Assembly (NCBI GenBank): GCA_964412905.1
Contig: CAYPQL010000004.1
Coordinates: 1-43,473 of the forward strand
Reading direction: 5' to 3'
Length of the DNA stretch: 43,473 bases
Origin: CAYPQL01 sp964412905
GTDB lineage: Bacteria > Patescibacteriota > Minisyncoccia > JAHIHE01 > JAGLIN01
Below are positions 24,286 through 32,882 of this stretch, in pieces (within the stretch, counting starts at the first letter, position 1; every line of letters begins with the position of its first letter). The position numbers were made by a program, and so were the translations under genes. The notes beneath the pieces are model-generated. The model made no database searches. It had not been told where the DNA came from and saw only the letters and a program-made list of their open reading frames with translations.

Positions 24286-25893
24286 ATGAAATACTATATC
24301 AAAACTTACGGGTGCCAGATGAATTATTCCGACTCGGAGAGAGTGGCGGGGGTTTTGGAGGCGGCGGGGTATGAAAAAACATTGTCGGAAAGCGAGGCGG
24401 ATTTGATTGTGATTAATGCTTGCAGTGTGAGAAAATCAGCGGTGGACAGGATTGCGGGAAATTTCAAAAAATATAAAAAGTATAAAACAAAAAATCCGAA
24501 TTTTAAAACTGTGATCACAGGATGCGTTTTGGAAAGCGATAAAAATAGATTTGAGAAATTATTTGACTTGGTGATTGATATAAAAGAGATTGAGAAATTG
24601 CCGGAGAGATTGAGTAGTGTAGAAAATAAGATAAACTATCTGCATAGTTCCAGCCCCGCTTATTGCCATAAACCCGATTGTCATTCTGAACTTGTTTCAG
24701 AATCTATTATAGATTTCAAGAAAGACAATATTATACAAACTGATCAAAATATTTCAGAAATAAAAACAAAGCAAAATGTAAATCAGGAAAAGATCCTGAA
24801 ACAAGTTCAGGATGACAGTTTACAGGTTCAGAATAATTATAATAATGATAAACAAACTCATAAAAACAGCGACTACTTCCAAATCGCGCCGACTCGCCAA
24901 AGCAAAATCACGGCTTATGTGCCGATTATGACGGGGTGCGATAATTTCTGCTCATATTGCGTCGTGCCATATACGAGAGGACGGGAAAAATCACGGCCGA
25001 CGGAGGAAATAATTGGCGAAATTACTAACTTAATTCAGAATGGATATAAAGAAATTATTTTATTGGGGCAGAATGTGAATAGCTATACAAGTATTAAGTA
25101 TTCAGTATCAAGTATTAAACAAGATTTAAAATTGGCAGCTTCTGAAAATCCAGCAATAGGACAATACAACGATACAACAATAAATTTTCCGCGATTATTA
25201 AAACTGATCAATGTCATTCCCGGCAATTTTTGGATTCGGTTTTTGACAAGCCATCCGAAAGATATGACAGAGGAGCTGATTAAAACTGTGGCGGAATGCG
25301 AAAAGTGCGCGGAACATATTCATCTCGCGCTTCAATCTGGAGATGATGAAATTTTAGAAAAAATGAACCGCAAATATACCGCCGAGCATTTTTTGAAATT
25401 GATCAAAAAAATTCGCGCGGCATTCGCTTCCACTCGCTCCGGATTCGGACGCTATCCGGCTATTTCCACGGACATTATCGTAGGATTTCCGGGAGAAACG
25501 AAAGGGCGGTTTTTACATACCGCCGAAGTTATGGAAAAGGCAAAATTTGATATGGCGTATCTGAATAAATACTCCCCTCGCGCCGGCGCGGCGTCGGCAA
25601 AACTGGATGATGATGTGAGCTGGGAAGAGAAAAAAAGAAGAGAAAATATTTTGAATAAAGTTTTAAGAAAAACCGCGCTGGAAAATAATCAGAAATATAT
25701 CGGAGAAATTATTGAAGTATTGATTGAAAAGATTGATAATAATTTTATTTATGGGAAGACGAGGAGTTTTAAGAATGTGAAGATCGGATCGAGTATTAAG
25801 TATCAAGTATTAAGTATTAAACAAGGACAATTTGCCAAAATAAAAATTACCCAAGCGGGAGCTTGGGGATTGGAAGGAGAGGTTGCGGAATAA
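24286..25893 (+). CDS. miaB: tRNA-2-methylthio-N6-dimethylallyladenosine synthase MiaB
   Basis: Radical-SAM methylthiotransferase acting on i6A37 of tRNA, the step after MiaA, whose gene lies just downstream. The N-terminal cluster-binding domain starts KTYGCQMNYSDSERV (Cys10), with further Cys in INACSVRK and TGCVLES. The radical-SAM triad is Cys218, Cys222 and Cys225 (TGCDNFCSYCVVPYTRGREKSRP). A TRAM-like C-terminus follows. Length 535 aa against about 440 normally. The excess is repeat-derived: a complete ~140-bp palindromic element (residues about 132-178, CHSELVSES to KQVQDDS) between the two domains, agtatt runs (SIKYSVSSIKQ and SIKYQVLSIKQ), and an extra FASTRSGFGRYP before AISTDIIVGFPGET. 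All are in-frame. The start at 24286 matches the conserved MKYYIKTYGCQMN. Confidence 0.95.
   Translation: MKYYIKTYGCQMNYSDSERVAGVLEAAGYEKTLSESEADLIVINACSVRKSAVDRIAGNFKKYKKYKTKNPNFKTVITGCVLESDKNRFEKLFDLVIDIKEIEKLPERLSSVENKINYLHSSSPAYCHKPDCHSELVSESIIDFKKDNIIQTDQNISEIKTKQNVNQEKILKQVQDDSLQVQNNYNNDKQTHKNSDYFQIAPTRQSKITAYVPIMTGCDNFCSYCVVPYTRGREKSRPTEEIIGEITNLIQNGYKEIILLGQNVNSYTSIKYSVSSIKQDLKLAASENPAIGQYNDTTINFPRLLKLINVIPGNFWIRFLTSHPKDMTEELIKTVAECEKCAEHIHLALQSGDDEILEKMNRKYTAEHFLKLIKKIRAAFASTRSGFGRYPAISTDIIVGFPGETKGRFLHTAEVMEKAKFDMAYLNKYSPRAGAASAKLDDDVSWEEKKRRENILNKVLRKTALENNQKYIGEIIEVLIEKIDNNFIYGKTRSFKNVKIGSSIKYQVLSIKQGQFAKIKITQAGAWGLEGEVAE
24679..24818. repeat. TGTCATTCTGA palindromic element inserted in-frame in miaB
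   Basis: About 140 bp with long inverted arms (tgtcattctgaacttgtttc at one end, gaaacaagttcaggatgaca at the other). Read in reverse complement it aligns along its whole length with 43199-43335. It is translated without a stop. Confidence 0.92.
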
Positions 25894-25927
25894 AAAAAAG
25901 CGCTAAATGTAGATTAGATAGCGCTTT
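25892..25927 (-). terminator. Terminator of the 92-aa membrane protein gene
   Basis: Read on the - strand, AAAGCGCT and AGCGCTTT form an 8-bp stem followed by a run of eight T. On the + strand it begins right at the miaB stop codon. Confidence 0.85.
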
Positions 25928-25931
25928 GCAG

Positions 25932-26210
25932 CTATAATTTTTTGAATGATTTCATCGTTATTTTAAAATCATCAATAGCTGACCAGATAATTAATATTAT
26001 CATAAAGCCAGGCAAAATTGTGGCCCCCTTCCACCATTCTACTGGCATTCCCAAATCACTGTAAATGAGTTCAGCAAACCAATACATGCTTAAAATTCCC
26101 AATATAGCATATAATAGTATGCTTATTATATCCTCGTTTCTTTTCGAAAAATGAAGAAAAACAAGAAATACAAACAACGCAGCTATTGTAGGCAAAACCA
26201 TTTCATTCAT
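25932..26210 (-). CDS. Small three-span membrane protein, unknown
   Basis: 92 aa. The ATG at 26210 has a strong ribosome-binding site (agaggaggtaaaaata); a longer upstream frame would run into miaA and is not preferred. Three membrane spans are visible: VLPTIAALFVFLVFLHF, IISILLYAILGILSMYWFA and ATILPGFMIILIIWSAI. No motif is recognised. It lies divergent to miaA, between miaB and miaA. Confidence 0.75.
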   Translation of the reverse strand: MNEMVLPTIAALFVFLVFLHFSKRNEDIISILLYAILGILSMYWFAELIYSDLGMPVEWWKGATILPGFMIILIIWSAIDDFKITMKSFKKL

Positions 26211-26254
26211 TATTTTTACCTCCTCTAAATACAAACTAACCTTTTTATAGCAAA

Positions 26255-27223
26255 ATGTCAAACCTAAAACCTCTCATCGTCATTCTCGGCCCCACGGCTT
26301 CCGGGAAATCGGAGATGGGTTTGAGGTTGGCGGAAGAATATAATGGCGAAATTGTCAATGCGGATTCAAGGCAGATTTATAAAAATATGTTAGTTGCTAC
26401 AGGGTCACCGATACAAATTAAAAATGTAAAAATCAAAAATCAAAATGGTAATGTAAAATTTAAAAATAAAATTATTAAACCCGTAATTATAAATAAAATT
26501 CCGCATTATTTATTTCACTTTATAAATCCTGATTACAAGTTCTCCGTCGCAGAATACAAAGACTTAACAATTAAAACAATCCGCGATATTCATAACCGAA
26601 ACAAAATCCCCATTCTCGTCGGCGGGACCGGACTTTATATTTCAAGTGTTGTTGATAATCTTGAAATCCCAAAAGCGGCGCCGAGCGGAAAGATTAGGAA
26701 TAAGCTGAAAAAGCATACCGTAAAATATTTGTTTGGCAAACTTCAAAAGATAGATTCGAAATCCGCTGAGATTATCGGACCGCATAATAAAAGAAAGTTA
26801 GTCAGGGCGCTGGAAGTTTTTGAACTTACGGGCAAGCCGTTCTCCGCTCAGCAAATCAAAGGCAAGTTGTTATTTAATGCTTTACAAATAGGAATCAAAA
26901 TAGATCGCGAGAAATTGTATGAAAAAATTGATAAGCGAGTTGATGAAATGATAAAAATAGGATTAGTTGAAGAAACAAAAAAACTGCATAAAAAATACAG
27001 TTTTGATCTGCCCGCAATGAGCGGAATCGGATATTGCGAAATTAATAAATATCTGAAGAATGAAATGAGTCTTGATGAAGCAAAGCAAAAAATCAAATTC
27101 CGCACCCATCACTACGCCAGGCGGCAGATGACTTGGTTTAAGAGAGACGGGAGAATTAGGTGGATTGAAAGTTATAAGGAAGCGGAAAAACTAATAAAAC
27201 ATTTTTTAGAAAAGCGGCGTTGA
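26255..27223 (+). CDS. miaA: tRNA dimethylallyltransferase
   Basis: Adds a dimethylallyl group to A37 of tRNAs reading UNN codons; the product is the substrate of MiaB. P-loop GPTASGKS at residues 12-19, then NADSRQIYKNM, the DPP-site region VGGTGLYISSVVDNL, and later MSGIGYCEINKYL and RRQMTWFKRD. Length is 322 aa. Residues about 53-77 (IQIKNVKIKNQNGNVKFKNK) replace the short loop that normally joins TG(T)AKP to VPHHL and are coded by the aaaatgtaaaaatc-type repeat seen between genes at 4144 and 22273, so this is another in-frame repeat insertion. Confidence 0.95.
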   Translation: MSNLKPLIVILGPTASGKSEMGLRLAEEYNGEIVNADSRQIYKNMLVATGSPIQIKNVKIKNQNGNVKFKNKIIKPVIINKIPHYLFHFINPDYKFSVAEYKDLTIKTIRDIHNRNKIPILVGGTGLYISSVVDNLEIPKAAPSGKIRNKLKKHTVKYLFGKLQKIDSKSAEIIGPHNKRKLVRALEVFELTGKPFSAQQIKGKLLFNALQIGIKIDREKLYEKIDKRVDEMIKIGLVEETKKLHKKYSFDLPAMSGIGYCEINKYLKNEMSLDEAKQKIKFRTHHYARRQMTWFKRDGRIRWIESYKEAEKLIKHFLEKRR

Positions 27224-27235
27224 TAAACTAACTTA

Positions 27236-30200
27236 TCATTTTTTAATCCCAATTTCCAGTTTCCAGTTTTCTAATTTCAATTCTTTAATCAAATCAAAAT
27301 CATCTTTATTCAACTCTTCGCTGAATATAATCCCCTTCACCAAACATTCTTTTTTAATATAATTCCCCCAAACCTCAAAAACTTTTTTAATTCTCTCCCC
27401 GCTTTCAATAAAATCATACTTAACCGAGATTAAATCATCCCGATTATATTTCGCTTCTTTTCTCATCGCCTGAATATGCCGAACAATTTCACGGGCAAAT
27501 CCTTCGGCTCTAAGTTCGTCGGTAACATTCAAATTAAGCGACACTTTTATTCCCGCGGTTTCTCCAATCACCCACCCTTTGTTGGCTCCATTCTCCTGAG
27601 TGGAGCCTATTTGCAAATCCTCCACAAACTCAACTTTTTTAACATTCAACTCATCTTTTAACAAATTAACTAATTCATTATTATCTACTTTTAGTTTTTC
27701 GCTTTTAACTTTTAGCTTAGCGAGCGGCATTCTTACCTTCAAACTATTCTTCGCTCTTATCGCCAGCCCCAAAGTCACCACATCCCGCGCAAAATTCATT
27801 TCATCGCTTACTTTTTCATCAATCAAATCTTTATTCGCAGCGGGATAATCTTCCAGATGAACCGATTCTTTGCCTGTTAAATTTTTATAAATCTCCTCCG
27901 CCAGAAACGGCATAAACGGCGCCAGCAATTTCGCGTATTCCGTCAAAATATAATACAAAGTTTTAAACGCGAATTTTTTATCTTCCGCATCGGATGATGT
28001 GAATCTTTTTCTGCTTCGGCGAATATACCAATTGGAAAGCTTATCAACAAACTCTCGGAGCGGCCTTGAAGCTTTCACCAAATCATAATTCCCCATCTGC
28101 TTATTAACCTCGCCGACCAAAATATTAAATTCCGAAGTTATCCATTTGTCTAATAAATTTGAAGAAGTCCCTCTCCCTGATAAGGGGGTGTGGGGGGTTA
28201 AAGTTTCCGCATTTATCGCCAAAAACAAATACGCATTCCAGAGCGTCAAAACAAATTTTTTCAAAACTTCCTCAACTCCCTTCTCGGAAAATCTGAGATT
28301 TTCCGCTCTCATCACGGGAGAAGTCAAAAAATAATATCGCAAAGAATCCGCGCCGTATTTTTCAATCAGCAGATTCGGCTCGGGATAATTTTTCAATCTC
28401 TTGCTCATTTTCTGCCCGTCCTCCGCCAAAACTATTCCGTTGACAATCACATTTTTCGCCGCGGGCTTGTCAAAAAGCGCGGTAGATAAAACTATCAAAG
28501 TATAAAACCAGCCTCTCGTCTGATCCAATCCCTCCGCGATAAATTCCGCCGGAAATCCTTTTTCAAACTTATCCTGATTTTCAAACGGATAATGCCACTG
28601 CGCGTAAGGCATTGACCCCGACTCAAACCAGCAATCAAAAACATCGCCGACGATTAAAGCCTCTCCCCCGCATTTTGAGCAAGTGATTTTTATTTTATCT
28701 ATGTTCGGCTTATGGAGATTAAATTCTTTTGCATTTTCATCAACATAAAAAACATTCTTTTCCGCATTGCCAAGTCTGAATTCATATTTATAAAAATCTT
28801 GTATAGAAATATTATCTATAACACGATAAAGCATAGCATTTATTCCTCCATGGCTTACAATCAACAAAGTTTTTCCAATATACTTCTCGCATATTTCTTC
28901 TATAAAATTTCTAACTCTGCTCTCAACATCTTTTCGAGATTCTCCATTTCCGCCAAACTTAAAATCATATTTTTCCTCATCGCAGTAGTTTAATTTTTTA
29001 TATTCTTTGTAAATTTTATCTTCTTTATGAAGTAAACTTTTACTATTATATCCGTTCCACAAACCGTAATTATATTCTTTGACTCTTGCATCTTCGATAT
29101 ATTTAATCCCTAATTTTTCACTTATAATTTCCGCTGTTTGCTTGGCTCTCAAAACAGGCGAAGATATAAAGACATCTATTTTTTCTTTTTTTAAAATCTC
29201 AGCGATATCTTCCGACTGCTTCCTGCCTTTTTCGGTTAGAGGATACCCATCAAGCTGTCCAGCTCTGATTTCTTCTGGATTACTTTCACTTTCGCCATGC
29301 CTAACAAATATAATTTTCGTTATTTTCTGATCAGCTTTTTCTCTCAAATTATCAATAGAATTTATAACTTCTATATTTCCACATTTCCCGCATCTCCAAA
29401 TTGGAAGCGGAGCTCCCCAAAATCTGCTTCGCGAAACAGCCCAGTCGCGCGCGTCTTCTAGCCATTTTCCAAAACGCCCGTCTTTAATATATTCCGGCAC
29501 CCAATTCATTCGCTGATTATTTTTGATCATCCTGTCTTTTATCGCCGTCACTTTCACAAACCACGAACTCGCCGCGTAATTCAAAAGAGGCGTATCGCAC
29601 CTCCAGCAATGCGGATAACTGTGCTTATATTTTTCTTTTGTAAATAATTTATTATTATGCGCAAGATATTTTACAATTTCTATATCAGCCTTCATATGCG
29701 GATCTTTTTCGCCGTCCTCGCCTTTCGGTTTTACCTCCATACACTGACCATTTCTATCCCTAAAATCCGCCACTTCCTCCGCGAATCTCCCATTCATTTT
29801 CACATGCTGAATAAACGGCAAATTATGTTTCTGCCCCATCTTCATATCATCATCTCCAAACGCTGGCGCAATATGCACAATCCCCGCCCCCTCTTCCGTC
29901 ATCACAAAATCCTCCGCGTATATTTTCCAGCACTGCTTTTTATTTTCCAAATCCTCTTTTTTAGAATAGTAATCAAAAAGAGGCTCATATCCCAGACCAA
30001 CCAATTCTTTGCCTTCAATTTCATTTAAAATTTCAAACTTTCTGTCTTTCAAAACTTCTTCAACTCTATCTTTTGCCACCACATAAAAAGCATCATCTTC
30101 CTTAATACTTAATACTAAATACTTAATACTAGAACCCGCCGCCAGCGCCACATTCCCCGGCAAAGTCCATGGCGTCGTTGTCCATGCTAAAACATACACC

Positions 30201-31291
30201 GATGACAGTGGTTTTGACATATCAATATCAAAATAAAAAAGTTCTTTGTTTTGCTTATAAACTTCAAGCGCGTCCCTTGATGGCGGATAATCAACTTCCG
30301 GCAAATTATCAAGCGAAAACCATTCCAATTTATCTATTTTATTTTTTTCCATTATATTCGGCTCGCCTTTAATCTTGACTTTGAAGCACACGGTTTCAAA
30401 AAGCCGCCCTTCAAAAATATACGGCTTGGCGACAAACGGTTCGGCTGATTCTATTTTTACTCCCAGCTCCTCGCCGACTTCTCTTTCCAGCGCTTCTCTG
30501 AAAGTCTCGCTCCCGTCAGTTTTTCCTCCGGGCATCGCCCAAGTTTTTCTTCTACCTGTTTCGTTACGCCTCAAAAGCAGAACTTCATTTTTATCGTTGT
30601 AAATAAGCGCTCCCACCCCTCTGCCTGTTTTGCCCGCGGGATATTTCAATTTAAACTTCACCGTCGCGGACAAATCCGTAATTTCTTTATACCCCTGCGT
30701 CACTTCAAAATTAGATAATGTCGTTTCGCATCGCGGACAGATGTGCATCACTTTATATCCTTCATAAATCAGCCCTTTTTTATAAAGCTCTGAAAAAACC
30801 CACCAGATACTTTCGGTGTATTTCCAATCCATCGTCCGATAATCATTTTCCATATCAACCCATCTGCCCATTCTCGGAATAATTTTTTTCCATTCATCCG
30901 CATAACGAAGCACACTATTGTGGCAGGCGTCATTAAATTTATCAACTCCCCATTTTTCAATATCCTGCTTATTTTTGATGTTATGTTCTTTTTCAATTAG
31001 GTTCTCAATCGGCAAACCATGGCAATCCCATCCCCACCGCCTTTCAACTTTATATCCTCTCATCGTCCAGTATCTTGGAACAACATCTTTGATCAAACTT
31101 GCAACCATATTGCCATAATGAGGAAGCCCAGTCGCAAATGGCGGACCGTCAAAAAAGCTGTATGTAGGGGCGGGTCGCGACCTGTCCCTATTATCTACGG
31201 ATTTCTCAAATATTTTATTCTCTTCCCAAAACTTCAGAACCTCCCTTTCCATCTCTGGAAAATTCTGCCTCGGATTTACTTTTTTGAACAT
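27236..31291 (-). CDS. ileS: Isoleucyl-tRNA synthetase with inserted Nudix and histidine-phosphatase domains
   Basis: Class I synthetase charging tRNA-Ile, 1351 aa. The signature is PHYGN (57-61) with KMSKR (961-965), and FATGLPHYG resembles the eukaryote-like, mupirocin-insensitive IleRS type. The editing domain (CP1) is entered at YKEITDLSATVKFKLKYPAG (201-220), then interrupted by a full Nudix domain (about 221-350) whose box G256-x5-E262-x7-R270-E271-V-x-E274-E275-x-G277 is complete, and resumes at YVLAWTTTPWTLPGN (366-380). A second insertion (about 656-850), within the zinc-binding region after CGKCGNIEVINS, is a histidine phosphatase: RHGESESN (664-671), SSPVLRAKQTAE, VKEYNYGLWNG and VSHGG (His814). 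At least five short repeat insertions are also in-frame: 31-46, 388-397, 1031-1045, 1193-1204 and 1229-1237. The C-terminal ENWKLEIGIKK is repeat-coded. thrC lies 45 bases upstream. Confidence 0.96.
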   Translation of the reverse strand: MFKKVNPRQNFPEMEREVLKFWEENKIFEKSVDNRDRSRPAPTYSFFDGPPFATGLPHYGNMVASLIKDVVPRYWTMRGYKVERRWGWDCHGLPIENLIEKEHNIKNKQDIEKWGVDKFNDACHNSVLRYADEWKKIIPRMGRWVDMENDYRTMDWKYTESIWWVFSELYKKGLIYEGYKVMHICPRCETTLSNFEVTQGYKEITDLSATVKFKLKYPAGKTGRGVGALIYNDKNEVLLLRRNETGRRKTWAMPGGKTDGSETFREALEREVGEELGVKIESAEPFVAKPYIFEGRLFETVCFKVKIKGEPNIMEKNKIDKLEWFSLDNLPEVDYPPSRDALEVYKQNKELFYFDIDMSKPLSSVYVLAWTTTPWTLPGNVALAAGSSIKYLVLSIKEDDAFYVVAKDRVEEVLKDRKFEILNEIEGKELVGLGYEPLFDYYSKKEDLENKKQCWKIYAEDFVMTEEGAGIVHIAPAFGDDDMKMGQKHNLPFIQHVKMNGRFAEEVADFRDRNGQCMEVKPKGEDGEKDPHMKADIEIVKYLAHNNKLFTKEKYKHSYPHCWRCDTPLLNYAASSWFVKVTAIKDRMIKNNQRMNWVPEYIKDGRFGKWLEDARDWAVSRSRFWGAPLPIWRCGKCGNIEVINSIDNLREKADQKITKIIFVRHGESESNPEEIRAGQLDGYPLTEKGRKQSEDIAEILKKEKIDVFISSPVLRAKQTAEIISEKLGIKYIEDARVKEYNYGLWNGYNSKSLLHKEDKIYKEYKKLNYCDEEKYDFKFGGNGESRKDVESRVRNFIEEICEKYIGKTLLIVSHGGINAMLYRVIDNISIQDFYKYEFRLGNAEKNVFYVDENAKEFNLHKPNIDKIKITCSKCGGEALIVGDVFDCWFESGSMPYAQWHYPFENQDKFEKGFPAEFIAEGLDQTRGWFYTLIVLSTALFDKPAAKNVIVNGIVLAEDGQKMSKRLKNYPEPNLLIEKYGADSLRYYFLTSPVMRAENLRFSEKGVEEVLKKFVLTLWNAYLFLAINAETLTPHTPLSGRGTSSNLLDKWITSEFNILVGEVNKQMGNYDLVKASRPLREFVDKLSNWYIRRSRKRFTSSDAEDKKFAFKTLYYILTEYAKLLAPFMPFLAEEIYKNLTGKESVHLEDYPAANKDLIDEKVSDEMNFARDVVTLGLAIRAKNSLKVRMPLAKLKVKSEKLKVDNNELVNLLKDELNVKKVEFVEDLQIGSTQENGANKGWVIGETAGIKVSLNLNVTDELRAEGFAREIVRHIQAMRKEAKYNRDDLISVKYDFIESGERIKKVFEVWGNYIKKECLVKGIIFSEELNKDDFDLIKELKLENWKLEIGIKK
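27584..27607. repeat. GGCTCCA/TGGAGCC hairpin inside ileS
   Basis: 10-bp stem with one G-T pair and loop TCCT, related to the intergenic hairpin at 4198-4221. Translated in ileS as GSTQENGAN (residues 1229-1237). Confidence 0.75.
28166..28200. repeat. CACCCCC...GGGAGAGGG-type element inside ileS
   Basis: Translated as LTPHTPLSGRGTSS (about 1031-1044). A related C-rich hairpin element in topA (5747-5776) is translated as KHTPSPSQEGNY. Confidence 0.6.
31164..31191. repeat. GTAGGGGCGGGTCGCGACC palindrome inside ileS
   Basis: 28-bp palindrome, 11 of 14 pairs matching, centred on GGTCGCGACC. It is translated as NRDRSRPAPTY at residues about 34-44, just before the conserved FFDGPPFATG block. No other copy is seen in this window. 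Confidence 0.7.
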
Positions 31292-31336
31292 AAAGATAAT
31301 TTTAATTTATAATTTCCAGTTTCCAGTTTCCAGAAT

Positions 31337-32683
31337 CTAGAATCTAATCGCCTTCTCTATTTCTTCAATAGTTCCTCCAACAACTTTCAGCGGATTTGCG
31401 TAATTTTTTTTATCGCCTTTGAGATGATGCTCTATGCCTGATTTTGGAAATTTTATGCCGCTTGCCGTGCTGATTGAAACTACGGTATCGGCTTCCTTGA
31501 TTATATTTTTATTTCTTGCCTGCATCAGCGCGTCAAGCGCGACCGCGCTTTGCGGGCATATATTCGCCCCGGCGCTCATAAAAAGCGCTCTTGTTTTTTG
31601 AATATCTTTCTCGGAAACATCAAAAAATTCTACTTTGAATTTATCATAAAGTTTTTTTATCCTCGGAAAGCTCACAGGATTTTGAATGTTCATAGCCGAC
31701 GCGACCGTGTCTTTAAATTCATTAGGTTCGTATTTTTTAAATCCGCTTTTTGCCCAGCGAACAAGGGTGTTTGAACTTTTTGTCTGCGCTACAATTATTC
31801 CGGGTAATATGTCAATCATTTTTCTTTCCTTCATTCGCAAAAGCGAAATCAAAAGCGCAGTAAGGTTTCCTCCGTTTCCGCAGGGAATTGAAATCCATTG
31901 CGGAGCTTTCCAATGAAGATCCTGGCAAATTTCCAGCGAGATGGTTTCCTGTCCCGCGATCCTTAAATCATTTTTTGAATTTACCAGAACAATTTCCGGA
32001 TGATTCAAACAAAATTGCTGGATCAAATTCATACATCCGTCAAAACCTTTGGGATGCTTTATGCTGAGGACAAGCGCGCCGTGAGCCATAGCCTGAAAAA
32101 GTTGGCCATTGGAAATTTTGTCATCGGGAAGAAAAACGATGCACTTGAGCTTGTCTTTGACATACGCGCTGTAAATTGCTGCTGACGCGGAAGTGTCTCC
32201 CGTGCTGGCGCAAGCGACATATTTTGTGTTAAGTTTTGGAAAAAATTTCTGCAATCGCAAAGCCTCTGAAATCGCCGCCGACATTCCCCTGTCTTTAAAA
32301 CTTTCCGAGGGAAGCTGCCCTTCCATTTTTATAAAAAGTTTTTTAAGTCCGATTTTCTTCTTCAACCAATCCGGAATTTCAAACAAATCCGTAAAGCCTT
32401 CTCGGAGGGATATCACCGCCTCTTTCGGAAATCCGGGAAGAATATACGGGAGCCACATAAAAACGCCGCTGCCATTCGGATATTTATCCCTTTTTTTCCC
32501 ATATCTTATGTTGTCAAAATAAAGCTTCGCCCTCTTCCCGACACCCACATTTTTGTTAATCCAGTCTTCATCCCGTTCAACCAAAAGCAAATTTCCGCAT
32601 TTCGGGCAGACATAATAAAACTTATCCGGCTCAAAAACAGCCCCGCACTCAATGCATTTATGATGATAATAAACTTTTTTCAT
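31337..32683 (-). CDS. thrC: Threonine synthase
   Basis: PLP enzyme converting O-phosphohomoserine to threonine. It starts with a Cys4 zinc ribbon (Cys10, Cys13, Cys26, Cys29), then the PLP lysine in SESFKDRGMSAA (Lys130), CASTGDTSASAAIYSAY, the phosphate-binding loop IPCGNGGNLTALL, and the C-terminal STASGIKFPKSGIEHHLKG. Length 448 aa. The other threonine-pathway genes are not in the window; CPR genomes commonly lack full amino-acid pathways, so its substrate source is unclear. It lies directly upstream of ileS. Confidence 0.92.
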   Translation of the reverse strand: MKKVYYHHKCIECGAVFEPDKFYYVCPKCGNLLLVERDEDWINKNVGVGKRAKLYFDNIRYGKKRDKYPNGSGVFMWLPYILPGFPKEAVISLREGFTDLFEIPDWLKKKIGLKKLFIKMEGQLPSESFKDRGMSAAISEALRLQKFFPKLNTKYVACASTGDTSASAAIYSAYVKDKLKCIVFLPDDKISNGQLFQAMAHGALVLSIKHPKGFDGCMNLIQQFCLNHPEIVLVNSKNDLRIAGQETISLEICQDLHWKAPQWISIPCGNGGNLTALLISLLRMKERKMIDILPGIIVAQTKSSNTLVRWAKSGFKKYEPNEFKDTVASAMNIQNPVSFPRIKKLYDKFKVEFFDVSEKDIQKTRALFMSAGANICPQSAVALDALMQARNKNIIKEADTVVSISTASGIKFPKSGIEHHLKGDKKNYANPLKVVGGTIEEIEKAIRF

Positions 32684-32823
32684 AAGTTATATTAATTCTT
32701 CGGCAATAAACTAATTATATCAAACATATTATTCTAACGCAATTGCATACGCGCGGCCGCGCTTTAAAAAATAAGAAAGTGGAAATGTTGATAAGAGTAG
32801 AAGTGGAAAATCGCGTATGATCC

Positions 32824-32857
32824 AAAAAAACAGGCTCATAGTCCGCCTGCTTTTTTT
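32824..32857 (-). terminator. Terminator downstream of rnc
   Basis: CAGGC and GCCTG form the stem, flanked by seven A and seven T, so it can work in both directions. It lies 26 bases after the rnc stop on the - strand. Confidence 0.85.
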
Positions 32858-32882
32858 GTTGTCAATAAATAAAATTATATAT

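Noticed and set aside
24679..24818. An extra functional domain of MiaB
   Set aside because: The segment matches an intergenic element along its full length, so it is an insertion, not a domain.
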